Source of the DNA: Azolla caroliniana
Taxonomy: Eukaryota; Polypodiophyta
Direction of reading: 5' to 3'
NCBI GenBank assembly: GCA_043228905.1
Contig: JBHGNT010000010.1
Coordinates: 4,154,001-4,218,000 of the forward strand
Length of the DNA: 64,000 nt
Under the pieces are notes generated by a model. The model made no database searches. It had not been told where the DNA came from and worked only from the letters and a program-made list of their open reading frames with translations. A program made the translations under genes and the position numbers. Below are positions 32,444-42,200 of this stretch, in pieces. Each line of letters opens with the position of its first letter. The first letter of the stretch is position 1.

Positions 32444-35400
32444 ATGGAAGGCGGCGGCAGCGGGCAGCCGCTGATGATGGTGCTAAATGCACAGAATTAC
32501 GCCGACTGGAAGATCAAGATGGAGGATCTTCTGATTGTTCGGGACCTGTACGAACCGATTGACAGGTCGGAAATACCGAAAGGGGTACTTGAGTCGGAGT
32601 GGAAGCTCCTGAACCGGAAAGCCGTAGCGACGATCCGACAGTATGTCGATGTAAGCGTCCTACAACATGTGGCGAACGACACCAACGCATATGAGATGTG
32701 GAAGAAGCTGTCGGGCCTCTATGAGAGGAAGAATGCGTTGAACCGGACCTCCCTGATGAGGAAGATAGTGAATCTCAAGTACCGGGACGGCGAGAGTATG
32801 GTGGAACACGTAAGCACGTTCATGGGATTCGTGAATCAGCTTGCGGCGATCAAGTTCCCGTTGGAGGATGCAATGCAAGCCATCATCCTGATGTGCACAT
32901 TGCCAGAAAGCTGGGAGAACTTGGTGGTGACTCTCAGCACCTCCTGCACCGAAGATAACTTGTCCTTACAAACGGTAAAGACAAGTATTTTGAATGAAGA
33001 AGCGCGTCGGAGAGATAAGGAACCGACCTCCGACCCGAAGATGTTGTTTACCGAATCGGATCGGGGAAGACAATGGAACCGGAGTCCGCAAAGACGGGAG
33101 AAGTCGGGGACCCGGTCGCAGTCAAGAGGAAGGCCCACATGCTTCCACTGTGGGAAGCCGGGGCACTTCCGAAAGAATTGTCGGCATTACCGAAAGGATA
33201 ATGGAACCGACAACACCGATTCGAAGAAGTCACCGGAGAGAAACGGTGCATACCGGGGAGCCACGGACCGGAATGGTTCGGATCGGCGAGGACAGGACCG
33301 GAAAGGAACGACGGCACTCGCGGCAAGTGAAGAGGAGATCATGCTCATCACCGAAGAAGGTGAACTAAACATTGCCGGCGATGAGACGACCTGGGTGGTC
33401 GATTCCGGAGCATCGTTTCACCTGACCCCGGAGAGAAGATACTTCTCATCCTACACAGCCGGCGAGCATGGCTGTGTTCGGATGGGAAATGAAGGTACGT
33501 GCCGGATAGCCGGCATCGGAGACGTGTGGTTGACAACCCCGACCGGATGCAAAATGCTGCTGAAGGATGTCCGACACGTTCCGGAGGTTCGATTGAACCT
33601 GATTTCGGCTGGGAGGCTAGACGATGAAGGCTACACAGGTAGCATCCAGAACGGCGTAATGAAGTTCAGCAAGGGGAGCCTGATAGTGGCTCGGGCCCGG
33701 AAAGTCAACACACTGTACCTGATGAATGCCCGGTTATGTCCGGAAGAGCTGAATGTGGCAGCCGACACTGCCGGTGAGCTGTGGCACAAAAGACTGTGCC
33801 ACATGAGTGAGAAGGGGATGAAGAGGCTTGCAGAAGACAACCTTATTCCAGTGAAGCATGTGCACCTGGAGAAGTGCACCGATTGCCTGGCCGGTAAGCA
33901 GAACCGAACCTCCTTCCACTCAAGGCCACCGACGAGACGTAGCGCACCATTGGAGTTGGTGCACACCGACGTGTGTCAGGTAGAAACGAAGTCACATGGC
34001 GGAGCCCAGTACTTCGTAACATTCATAGATGATCACAGCCGAAGACTGTGGACGGCACCGTTGAAGACAAAGGACCAAGTATTGTCCGTCTTCAAAGAAC
34101 TCCACGCGAGAGTGGAAAGGGAATCCGGCAAGAAGCTGAAAGCGATACGAGCGGATAACGGAGGGGAATACCGAGGGCAGTTCCAGGAGTACTGTCGCTC
34201 GAAGGGAATCCGACTCGAGTTTATTGTGCCGAAGACGCCGGAACTGAACGGGTTGGCCGAGAGGATGAACCGGACCATAATGGAGAGGGTCCGGAGTATG
34301 CTGGCACATGCGAAATTACCCAAGGGATTTTGGGCTGAGGCAATGTCGACGGCGACGTATGTGATAAATAGATCACCCTCAGTACCTTTGGACGGAGACA
34401 CGCCGCAGAAAGTGTGGACCGGTAAGGAAGTGTCCTACCGGCATCTGAAGGTGTTCGGGTGTCTTGCATACGTGCATGTGGCAAAGGACCGGAGAGGAAA
34501 GCTAGATCCGAAGACCCGGCCATGCATATTCCTCGGTTACGGCGACGACGAGTTCGGCTACCGAGTATGGGACCCGGTCGACAAGAAGATATTCAGGAGT
34601 CGAGGCATCATCTTCATGGAGGACAAGACACTCGCCGACTGGGAGTCGGAGAAGAAGGTGAAGAGCTCCAAGTCGACCGGTGAGGATCAACTCTACGAGG
34701 AGCAGTCCCGACCGGCAAGGGACCGGTTAACACTCGAGGATCCGGCCGAAGACGGTGAAGAAACAGAACCGGCCGAAGAAGATGAAAACGATACCGGAAC
34801 CGGCCCCGATCCCGAAATGGATTCGGATGAAGAAGAATCGGAAGAACCGGTTACCGAAGCTCCCGAACGGAGATATCCTCTAAGAGAGAGGAGAGCCCCC
34901 CGGAGATTTCCGGAACCGGAGCACGTGCTGCTAACCGACGAGGGGGAGCCGGAGAGCTTTGAAGAAGCAAAGCATGACACCCAGAGCCGCAGGTGGTTGA
35001 GTGCCATGCAGGACGAGATGGATTCCCTGCATGAGAACCACACATATGAACTTGTGGAGTTGCCGAAAGGAAAGCGGGCACTTCGAAACAAGTGGGTGTT
35101 CAAGCTGAAACCGGGAGATGCCGGAAACCCCCCGAGATACAAAGCCAGGATCGTGGTGAAGGGGTTTCAGCAAAAGAAGGGCGTCGACTTCGACGAGATA
35201 TTTGCCCCGGTAGTGAAGATGACCTCCATCCGGACGGTGCTGAGCATAGCGGCAAGCATGGACCTCGAGGTAGAACAGATGGACGTGAAGACGGCATTCC
35301 TTCACGGTGACCTCGAAGAAGAGATCTACATGCAGCAACCGGAAGGATTCGAGAAGGAAGGGAAGGAGCACCTGGTATGCCGGTTGAAGAAGAGCCTTTA

Positions 35401-36517
35401 CGGACTGAAGCAGGCTCCCCGGCAATGGTACCGGAAGTTCGACTCCTTCATGACCGACGAAGGGTACCTCAAAACGCAGTCCGACCACTGCGTGTTTGTG
35501 AAGAAGTTCGAAGGAGGAGACTTTCTAATACTCCTCCTGTACGTGGACGACATGTTGATCGTCGGACGGGACCAGGTCAAGATACGGATGCTGAAGAAGG
35601 CTCTTCACCGAACCTTCGCAATGAAGGACCTGGGTCCGGCGAGGCAAATACTAGGGATGCACATCATCCGGGACCGGAAGAAGAAGCAGTTGTGGCTGTC
35701 ACAGGAAAAGTACGTGACGAAGGTGCTTCACCGGTTCAACATGTCGGAAGCAAGACCGGTCGGATCGACCCTCCCGGCAAACTGCAAGCTGTCCAGCAAG
35801 CAAAGTCCCAAGACAAAGGCTGAAAAGGAGGATATGATGAAAGTGCCGTATGCCTCAGCCGTCGGGAGCTTGATGTACGCCATGGTGTGTACGAGACCGG
35901 ACATCGGATATGCAGTCGGAGTGGTGAGCCGGTACATGAGCAATCCCGGCAAAGAGCATTGGAACGCGGTCAAGTGGATACTCCGATACCTGAAGGGCAC
36001 AGCGAATGTGTGCCTCCGATTCGGCTCCGGTAAACCCGAACTCGACGGTTTCACCGATTCGGATATGTCGGCTGATGCAGATACCAGTCGGTCCACATCA
36101 GGATATGTGATGACGTATGCAGGGGGAGCTGTTTCATGGCAGTCGAGGCTGCAGAAGACGGTTGCGTTGTCAACCACGGAGGCGGAGTACATGGCGGCCG
36201 TTGAAGCCGGCAAGGAAATAATATGGATGAAGGACTTCATTAGAGAGCTCGGTATCCAACAGGAGGAGTACCAACTCTACTGCGACAGTCAGAGTGCAAT
36301 CCACCTTGCGAAGAACGCGGCCTATCACTCCCGGACGAAGCACATCCAGCGAAGATATCACTGGATCCGGGAAAGGATAGAAGACAAGGAGTTCGTGCTG
36401 ACAAAGATCCACACGGACGAGAACGGGTCGGATATGCTGACCAAGGTCCTCACACCCGACAAGCTGGAAGCATGCCGGAAGAGGATCGGATTGGAGAGAC
36501 ATCCCATGCCGAAGTGA
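32444..36517 (+). CDS. Copia gag-pol polyprotein, intact (1357 aa)
   Basis: One uninterrupted frame. GAG with NAQNYADWKIKMEDLLIV; zinc knuckle C233-x2-C236-x4-H241-x4-C246 (CFHCGKPGHFRKNC); aspartic protease VVDSGASFHLTP (D320); integrase HHCC module (WHKRLCH, CTDCLAG) from about residue 448; DDE core (HTDVC D509, RADNGGEY D571, Glu about 606 in LAERMNR); RT with [18 protein letters not shown] and YVDDM (1033-1037); RNase H with STTEAEYMAAVEAGKE and the terminal YHSRTKHIQRRYHWIRE block. Protease, integrase, RT and RNase H all keep their key residues. The ATG at 32444 is chosen over the upstream non-ATG extension. The gene ends ten bases before the 3' LTR. Confidence 0.96.
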   Translation: MEGGGSGQPLMMVLNAQNYADWKIKMEDLLIVRDLYEPIDRSEIPKGVLESEWKLLNRKAVATIRQYVDVSVLQHVANDTNAYEMWKKLSGLYERKNALNRTSLMRKIVNLKYRDGESMVEHVSTFMGFVNQLAAIKFPLEDAMQAIILMCTLPESWENLVVTLSTSCTEDNLSLQTVKTSILNEEARRRDKEPTSDPKMLFTESDRGRQWNRSPQRREKSGTRSQSRGRPTCFHCGKPGHFRKNCRHYRKDNGTDNTDSKKSPERNGAYRGATDRNGSDRRGQDRKGTTALAASEEEIMLITEEGELNIAGDETTWVVDSGASFHLTPERRYFSSYTAGEHGCVRMGNEGTCRIAGIGDVWLTTPTGCKMLLKDVRHVPEVRLNLISAGRLDDEGYTGSIQNGVMKFSKGSLIVARARKVNTLYLMNARLCPEELNVAADTAGELWHKRLCHMSEKGMKRLAEDNLIPVKHVHLEKCTDCLAGKQNRTSFHSRPPTRRSAPLELVHTDVCQVETKSHGGAQYFVTFIDDHSRRLWTAPLKTKDQVLSVFKELHARVERESGKKLKAIRADNGGEYRGQFQEYCRSKGIRLEFIVPKTPELNGLAERMNRTIMERVRSMLAHAKLPKGFWAEAMSTATYVINRSPSVPLDGDTPQKVWTGKEVSYRHLKVFGCLAYVHVAKDRRGKLDPKTRPCIFLGYGDDEFGYRVWDPVDKKIFRSRGIIFMEDKTLADWESEKKVKSSKSTGEDQLYEEQSRPARDRLTLEDPAEDGEETEPAEEDENDTGTGPDPEMDSDEEESEEPVTEAPERRYPLRERRAPRRFPEPEHVLLTDEGEPESFEEAKHDTQSRRWLSAMQDEMDSLHENHTYELVELPKGKRALRNKWVFKLKPGDAGNPPRYKARIVVKGFQQKKGVDFDEIFAPVVKMTSIRTVLSIAASMDLEVEQMDVKTAFLHGDLEEEIYMQQPEGFEKEGKEHLVCRLKKSLYGLKQAPRQWYRKFDSFMTDEGYLKTQSDHCVFVKKFEGGDFLILLLYVDDMLIVGRDQVKIRMLKKALHRTFAMKDLGPARQILGMHIIRDRKKKQLWLSQEKYVTKVLHRFNMSEARPVGSTLPANCKLSSKQSPKTKAEKEDMMKVPYASAVGSLMYAMVCTRPDIGYAVGVVSRYMSNPGKEHWNAVKWILRYLKGTANVCLRFGSGKPELDGFTDSDMSADADTSRSTSGYVMTYAGGAVSWQSRLQKTVALSTTEAEYMAAVEAGKEIIWMKDFIRELGIQQEEYQLYCDSQSAIHLAKNAAYHSRTKHIQRRYHWIRERIEDKEFVLTKIHTDENGSDMLTKVLTPDKLEACRKRIGLERHPMPK

Positions 36518-36527
36518 AGGGGGAGTT
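36518..36527 (+). other. Polypurine tract
   Basis: aagggggagt(t) lies immediately before the 3' LTR, directly after the polyprotein stop codon. This is the expected primer site for plus-strand DNA. Confidence 0.85.
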
Positions 36528-37143
36528 TGTTGGGATTTCGGTCCCTTCGGATGGGATGGTCGGATGTCGGAGACGAATGCCGACAAGCCCGGTTTCGGTT
36601 TCGGATCCGGATGACGAAGACCCCGACTTCAGAGTCGGATGACGAATGTACCCGAAGAAGAGATCCGGATGCAGGGACATATCCGTGAATATGTCTGCTA
36701 AGGGCCCCTGAGGCTATAGTTGTAAATAGCCCCTAAGTCATATATGTATAAATATGACTTAGGGCAAACTGTTTTGTTGTTGCTTCTCATTTTTTCTGTT
36801 TTTCCACTCAAGAGGAGTGAAGAGAGAGCAGCCGAGAGAGAGAGAGAGAGATAGAGCGCGAGAGAGGAAGAGGTAGACGCCTCTGTGTATTTCCGCCGCC
36901 TGTGGCGAGGACAGCGAGCTCAAGGTCGTCGCCTTGCAGCTCACCATTGTATACTTTCTTTGTATAGTGTTGGTTTGGAGTCTTGTACTCCCGTGGTTTT
37001 TCCCATCTAGGGTTTTTCCACGTTAATCCCTGTGTACTCGCGTTTTGTTTCTCCGTTTTGGTTCCTATTTTCTGTTGCATTGATTCGCGATTACTCGGTT
37101 GTGGCCGAGTGGCGAAGGTGAATAGAAGCGTCTATTCCTTACA
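36528..37143 (+). repeat. 3' LTR of the Copia element
   Basis: 616 bp, same termini and sequence as the 5' LTR; followed by the second target-duplication copy atata. Confidence 0.96.
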
Positions 37144-37148
37144 ATATA

Positions 37149-39080
37149 TTCGTATGAACCCACATGTTTATATAGTATATGTATACACATATAAACAAAT
37201 ACATGATCTCCACATATTATACACACTTATTCATACAATTACATACACATATTAGCACTTAATCACATATACATAGACAATTGTGCATATACATTCATGT
37301 GTATAAACACATAGACGTAACATTCGAATATGCACTTGGAAACCCATTTACAATCACATAGATACATTAATGTGTATACCTATGCACACTTACACTAAAA
37401 AAATAACCATGCATACACGCTAAAGACGAGTGCACATACTCCAATCTTACCTATGCACAGTTACACTAAAAAAATAGCCATGCATACACGCTAAAGATGA
37501 GTGCGCATACTCCAATCTTGTGCTACTTCATTATTATCACACATGCACTCATTTATAACAACACAAATATCGTACACACATTTATACATTTTGGCGCACA
37601 AGTTCATTTAGACAAATCCACCACAACTCGAAGAAGGCAAAGAAGGAACCATCAAACTATTATTACCCATGATCCTTGCTCAATAAAGCCATCTTCTTTG
37701 GTTCAAGTCCCAAATGGTCCCATTCAAGTAGCACACGCACGTGCACGTACATGTGACAACAATAATGACAATCTCTTATAGACATTAGGAGGCCATTAGA
37801 AAGAACTATGGAACCAATAGATTCTATTAGTACAAGAGTGCTAAAAGTTTGAAAGTTTGCTCCAATGTGGGAATAGGGAGGAATTGTGGGTATGGGGATC
37901 TGTATTAAATTGTAGGCTTCATGAATATCCCGGTGTTGTGCTTTTCAATATCCTTGATATTTTGGTTAGTGCACATTGAGTAAACATTATTATACCTAGG
38001 TCTCTCCGTGTTCTAATTTCAAAAAAGGATCTCGGAAGATTAAATGATGAAAACCCTCTAGATCACGTGTGTTGAAGGAAAATAAACCAAACCTCTTTAT
38101 GTATCATGTATTTTTCATAAAAGAAGTGTGCCCTTTCCTCAAATTAACTTTCTCTATACCCTTTTATAAAATGGTACCATTGTGTATGTATAGAAATTCT
38201 GCAAAAATAAGGCATAAATTCCCATGTGTTCAAAGTGTCATGGATTAGTATGATGACATAAACCTTTAATATTTGGAACACAAACGCATATTGTGGAGAA
38301 CACAATTTAAATAGATGAAACACGAGGCTTATTGTGGAAAGAGAAGTTGAGTCTAATTACATCTCCTAGTTGACGAGTGTAACTTTTTCATAGAATCTAT
38401 CCTTGGCCTAAAAGGCATATTACATTAATAACTTGATCATTGATAATTCAATAGAGTTTGGGGTGGGGGAGGGGAGGGAGCGACAATAGTATAGTTATAT
38501 ATGTGACATAATGTGATAACGATATATGAATTCAATTAGATTGATTTAGAGTGGGAGCCATGAGACACATCTTGACAAAAAGTAGCAAGCTTATAATGCT
38601 TCGGTTGAGACTTCTAATGATAAGGAACAATCTAATGTACATCCATGGTAATGTGCAATAACTAAAGAACATAAGGTGGATATACTTGTCCATATTTACA
38701 AGGACTTGTACATATGAGTCCAAAGTTCTAATGAAAAAGGAATTACCTAAGGTACATACACAACAATGTGAAGTGGCCAAAGAAAGTAAGGTGAATATAG
38801 GAGATACTTACAAAGGACCAGAATGCGACTCGCATCGAAACTTCAAGCAACCTAACAAGATGTGAGTAAAGAAAACAAGGTGGATATACGCGAATATACT
38901 TACAACTAGCTCGAGAACAAAACAGCACCCTTTGCATCATCATGTGAATATGATTTTACTAACTTGAAGACTAAAAAGCAAAATAAAATTTAAATGGTTT
39001 GAGGGGGTCCTGGTGTAAAACCATGTTCAAAAGAAGTCATGGTAGTGACATGCAACCTAATTGTAACTTGAGGAGGAAAG
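37149..39080. other. Upstream flank of the ABCG gene
   Basis: No gene. 37149-37620 continues the acat/atac-rich DNA seen left of the Copia element, as expected for a split target. It holds a 71-bp tandem duplication (37378-37448 and 37449-37519). 38600-38910 has three degenerate units marked by aaggtg(g/a)atata at 38674, 38788 and 38877. The proximal promoter lies near the right end. Confidence 0.45.
37378..37519 (+). repeat. 71-bp tandem duplication
   Basis: acctatgcaca(c/g)ttacacta starts at 37378 and 37449; both copies end in catactccaatctt. Only a few differences. Confidence 0.85.
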
Positions 39081-39081
39081 A

Positions 39082-39292
39082 TATATAGGAAGAAAAGAAA
39101 AAAAAAGAGAGATAGATATAATGGTGGGTTCTTTTCAATCTGCTCTCTTGGTCATCAGAGATCATTCCTAATAATCACAAATATCCATCTCTCTTCCACC
39201 AAAGCATTAGGCCTTATAATAAGAAATATCTCACTTTGGTCATTAAAACCCTCAATTTTGATAGATAGATATAAGATAGAGACATAATAATC
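39082..39292 (+). promoter_or_regulatory. Probable TATA box and 5' leader of the ABCG gene, with a short uORF
   Basis: tatata at 39082-39087 lies about 210 bp before the ABCG start codon. The leader contains an ATG at 39121 opening a 16-codon uORF (MVGSFQSALLVIRDHS, stop at 39169-39171). If transcription starts just after the TATA-like box, the uORF would be in the mRNA. The start site is not known. Confidence 0.35.
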
Positions 39293-42200
39293 ATGATTAG
39301 TAATAGTGGTAGTGGTATGGATATAGAACAACAACAACAACATGTTATTATTGATCAATCCATGGACATTAGAATTAGCACCATCCATGGTATTATTGAT
39401 CATCCCCCTCATGATCAAGAGCTCAATGTAATCCATCATGATGTCCCTAACACCACCATTATAACTAGCCCTTCCACCAATACTACACAATCTGGTCACA
39501 TTCAATCTCCCAAGCTCATCATTGGCCTAGCTAATTACATAAGTGATGCAAATGAGCATGCAATCAATCTTGGTCATTGTCTCAAAGTGGATCATAACGG
39601 TCATCACATGGTCGAATCGGCCATTGGAGATGACGATGCGGGTTGTGTGAATGAATCGACTACATTGTCACCATCTCCCCGAAGAAGAAGAAGAAGAATA
39701 AAAGACGATAATTTACATGGGGATTTTAACAATGACACCATGGTAGGCATTCACCTGGCATGGAAAGATATAAAGGTTTGTGTTCCCACGAAGACGCCTG
39801 GCGAGACTTCAACGCTTCTCGATAATGTGAGCGGGTATGTTGAGCCCGGATCCCTCCTTGCCATCATGGGACCTTCTGGGTCCGGGAAAACCACCCTTCT
39901 TGACACCCTTGCAGGTACTTAAATTCCAAATTTACCATTATCCTTTATAATGATAATTTCTTCAAAAACCCATCTATGTTAAGGTTATCAGTCTGCTTGA
40001 TTCTCAAAATTTAATCTTACCGAGCTTCTTAATATCATTTTATTCATTGCATCATAAACCTCCCAATGACCGATTTAATTATTTCTCATGAATTATCATC
40101 ATTTGTTTTGCCTACCTTCATCCCCCCCAATCTATGATGCGGTTTTCCTATGGGATTAATATGACTCATTGGTTTAAACCATTTCCTTAGGAGAACCCCA
40201 TCAGTTGGCACCATTTCTTCAGAACCGCTCATTAGATGACACCGTTGTTTTAGAAGAACTAATTAGATGGCACCTCTGTTTTTAGAAGAACCAATTAGTT
40301 GCCCCCTCTGTTTTTAGAACAACCCATAAAGGGCACCATCTATTTAAAAGAACTACTCATTAGTTGAGACCATTATTTTAGAAGAAGCCATTAGGTTAAA
40401 CCATCTTGTTTAGAAGAATCTATTAGTTTTACACCATCTTTAGAAGAGCCTTGGTAGTTGACACTATCTTTGTTTAGAAGAACCCATTAGTTTGACACCA
40501 TCTTTTTCTAGAAAGACCCCATTAATTGACACCTTTCGTTTTCTAGAAGAACCCATTATTCAAGACACCTTAATGAAGCAAAATATTGTGTTTTTTTTCT
40601 TAAAGTGAAAAAGAAGTATTTATGAATGAATGAATGTGTGTGGGGTGGTTACTATTAGGGCGGCTACGTGGGTCTCGGATGTCCATGATGAGTGGACAAG
40701 TGTGGATCAATGGGAAACCTCAGAGCTCGATCCTCAATGGCGTCTCGGTGTGTATAGATATACTCTCTTCTATCCTTTTTCTACTTTGTCATTTTGTGAA
40801 CTAACTCTTCCATCACTCAAGTACATGCATCCTCCTTTTAGTTGTCGAGCATCTTTACTCGTCAAAGAGTTGCACCTTTCTCGATCTTTTTTTTTTGTTC
40901 CCTCTCCACAGGAAAGCATGTAAAAGCCATTTTGACCTTATTACTAGATTCTTGTCAAAGATCGCATCATTTGGCCGACTTTCCACTTTCCTCAATGTAA
41001 TCGCAACCCGAAAGCAAAGACTTTGTATGTGAAGGGGCGTGCATGTCGTGTAACGTTTTTTAGAAAGTCAAGCAATTATTTGTGTGCATGTTTTGTATGT
41101 GTTTGGGTATTTACTACATGAGTGTGGCTAACGTGACCTTTTGATCATAGTTTATTCATTATTGGGATGTAGATTTCCAATGAATATCATAACCCACTAT
41201 ATCGTTAGAACTTCACTTGCCCTCACATAACTCATCGCCTTGTGCCAAAGCAAATTGTAATGTTGAACATAATGTTAATTAAATGAATACTTATGTGCTA
41301 TAATTTACTAAGGGTATCCAATTTTCCACAGCACACTTTACACAGGCAAAAGTGTATGGATGAGTGAAATGTTTGTCGATTGATATTGTAGAAACGTAGA
41401 ATGTTGATATGATCCTTGGCAAACACTACCCATAGGACATGTGTATTGTTATTTACAAGGGTACGTACTGAATATTTCAATCTTAATGAGAATATCCTAC
41501 ATCTGTGTTATAAGGACATGACTACACTGTAGGGCGGAACCATGGTTCATCGATAGAAATTACATACATGTTCAAGCTATGGGGATGGTAAATTAATTGT
41601 CTCAAACCGTTGAAATTGCTTTGTTTTAGAAATTGAAAAGTGAGAGCAATGTTTGAATCAGCTTCACGACAATTGTAACTTGTCCCATTCTTGAATTTAG
41701 TTTTGAATTTTACATTTAAAAGGTGTCTCATAATTGTATAAACTCGTTTCCTCCCCTTTCTTATAACTTTTCCCATTTCTTCCTTGTCACGAAACATTAC
41801 TCTTGTTAATAGATGAGCTTTCAAACAACTTCAAATGCCTAATTTTCAATGAAACTGTGCATCACTCAATCATACTTCTAGCTAGGCCGTACCATTTTCG
41901 ACTTTATTCTCAAATAGCTGTCATATGCAAACTTTTTTGTTCCCCTCGTATGTATTGACTTGAAGATCTCTTGTGTGCTCAAGTTTGACAAGACTTCACG
42001 TCTGGCCCACATCATTTAATTATCAAGTTTCTTTTAATGTCCCCCTTAGATCCATAGTATGTACAATCATAGTCTCACGTGCGTTGAATTTATGATATAA
42101 ATTCATCTCTTAAATATTCGAAATGGTAGAGTGTTATATTTTTTTGTAAATGGTTTTATATAACCTAAGATGTCCAACTCTTACCTCTCTATACTTTCAC

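Larger units (their letters stand above)
31799..37143 (+). mobile_element. Full-length Copia LTR retrotransposon, Tork/Tnt1-like, 5345 bp
   Basis: Structure: 616-bp LTR (31799-32414, tgttggg...ttaca), primer-binding site, one polyprotein ORF, polypurine tract, 616-bp LTR (36528-37143). It is flanked by the 5-bp target duplication atata (31794-31798 and 37144-37148). The LTRs look identical along their whole length, so insertion was very recent and the element may still be able to move. Domain order (integrase before RT) gives Copia; the FLGYGDDEFGYRVWDP segment after integrase suggests the Tork lineage. The element is much richer in G+C and CCGG than the surrounding DNA. Confidence 0.97.

Noticed and set aside
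32830-36690. Many minus-strand and alternative-frame ORFs over the Copia element
   Set aside because: Shadows of the GC-rich gag-pol frame; no independent domain.
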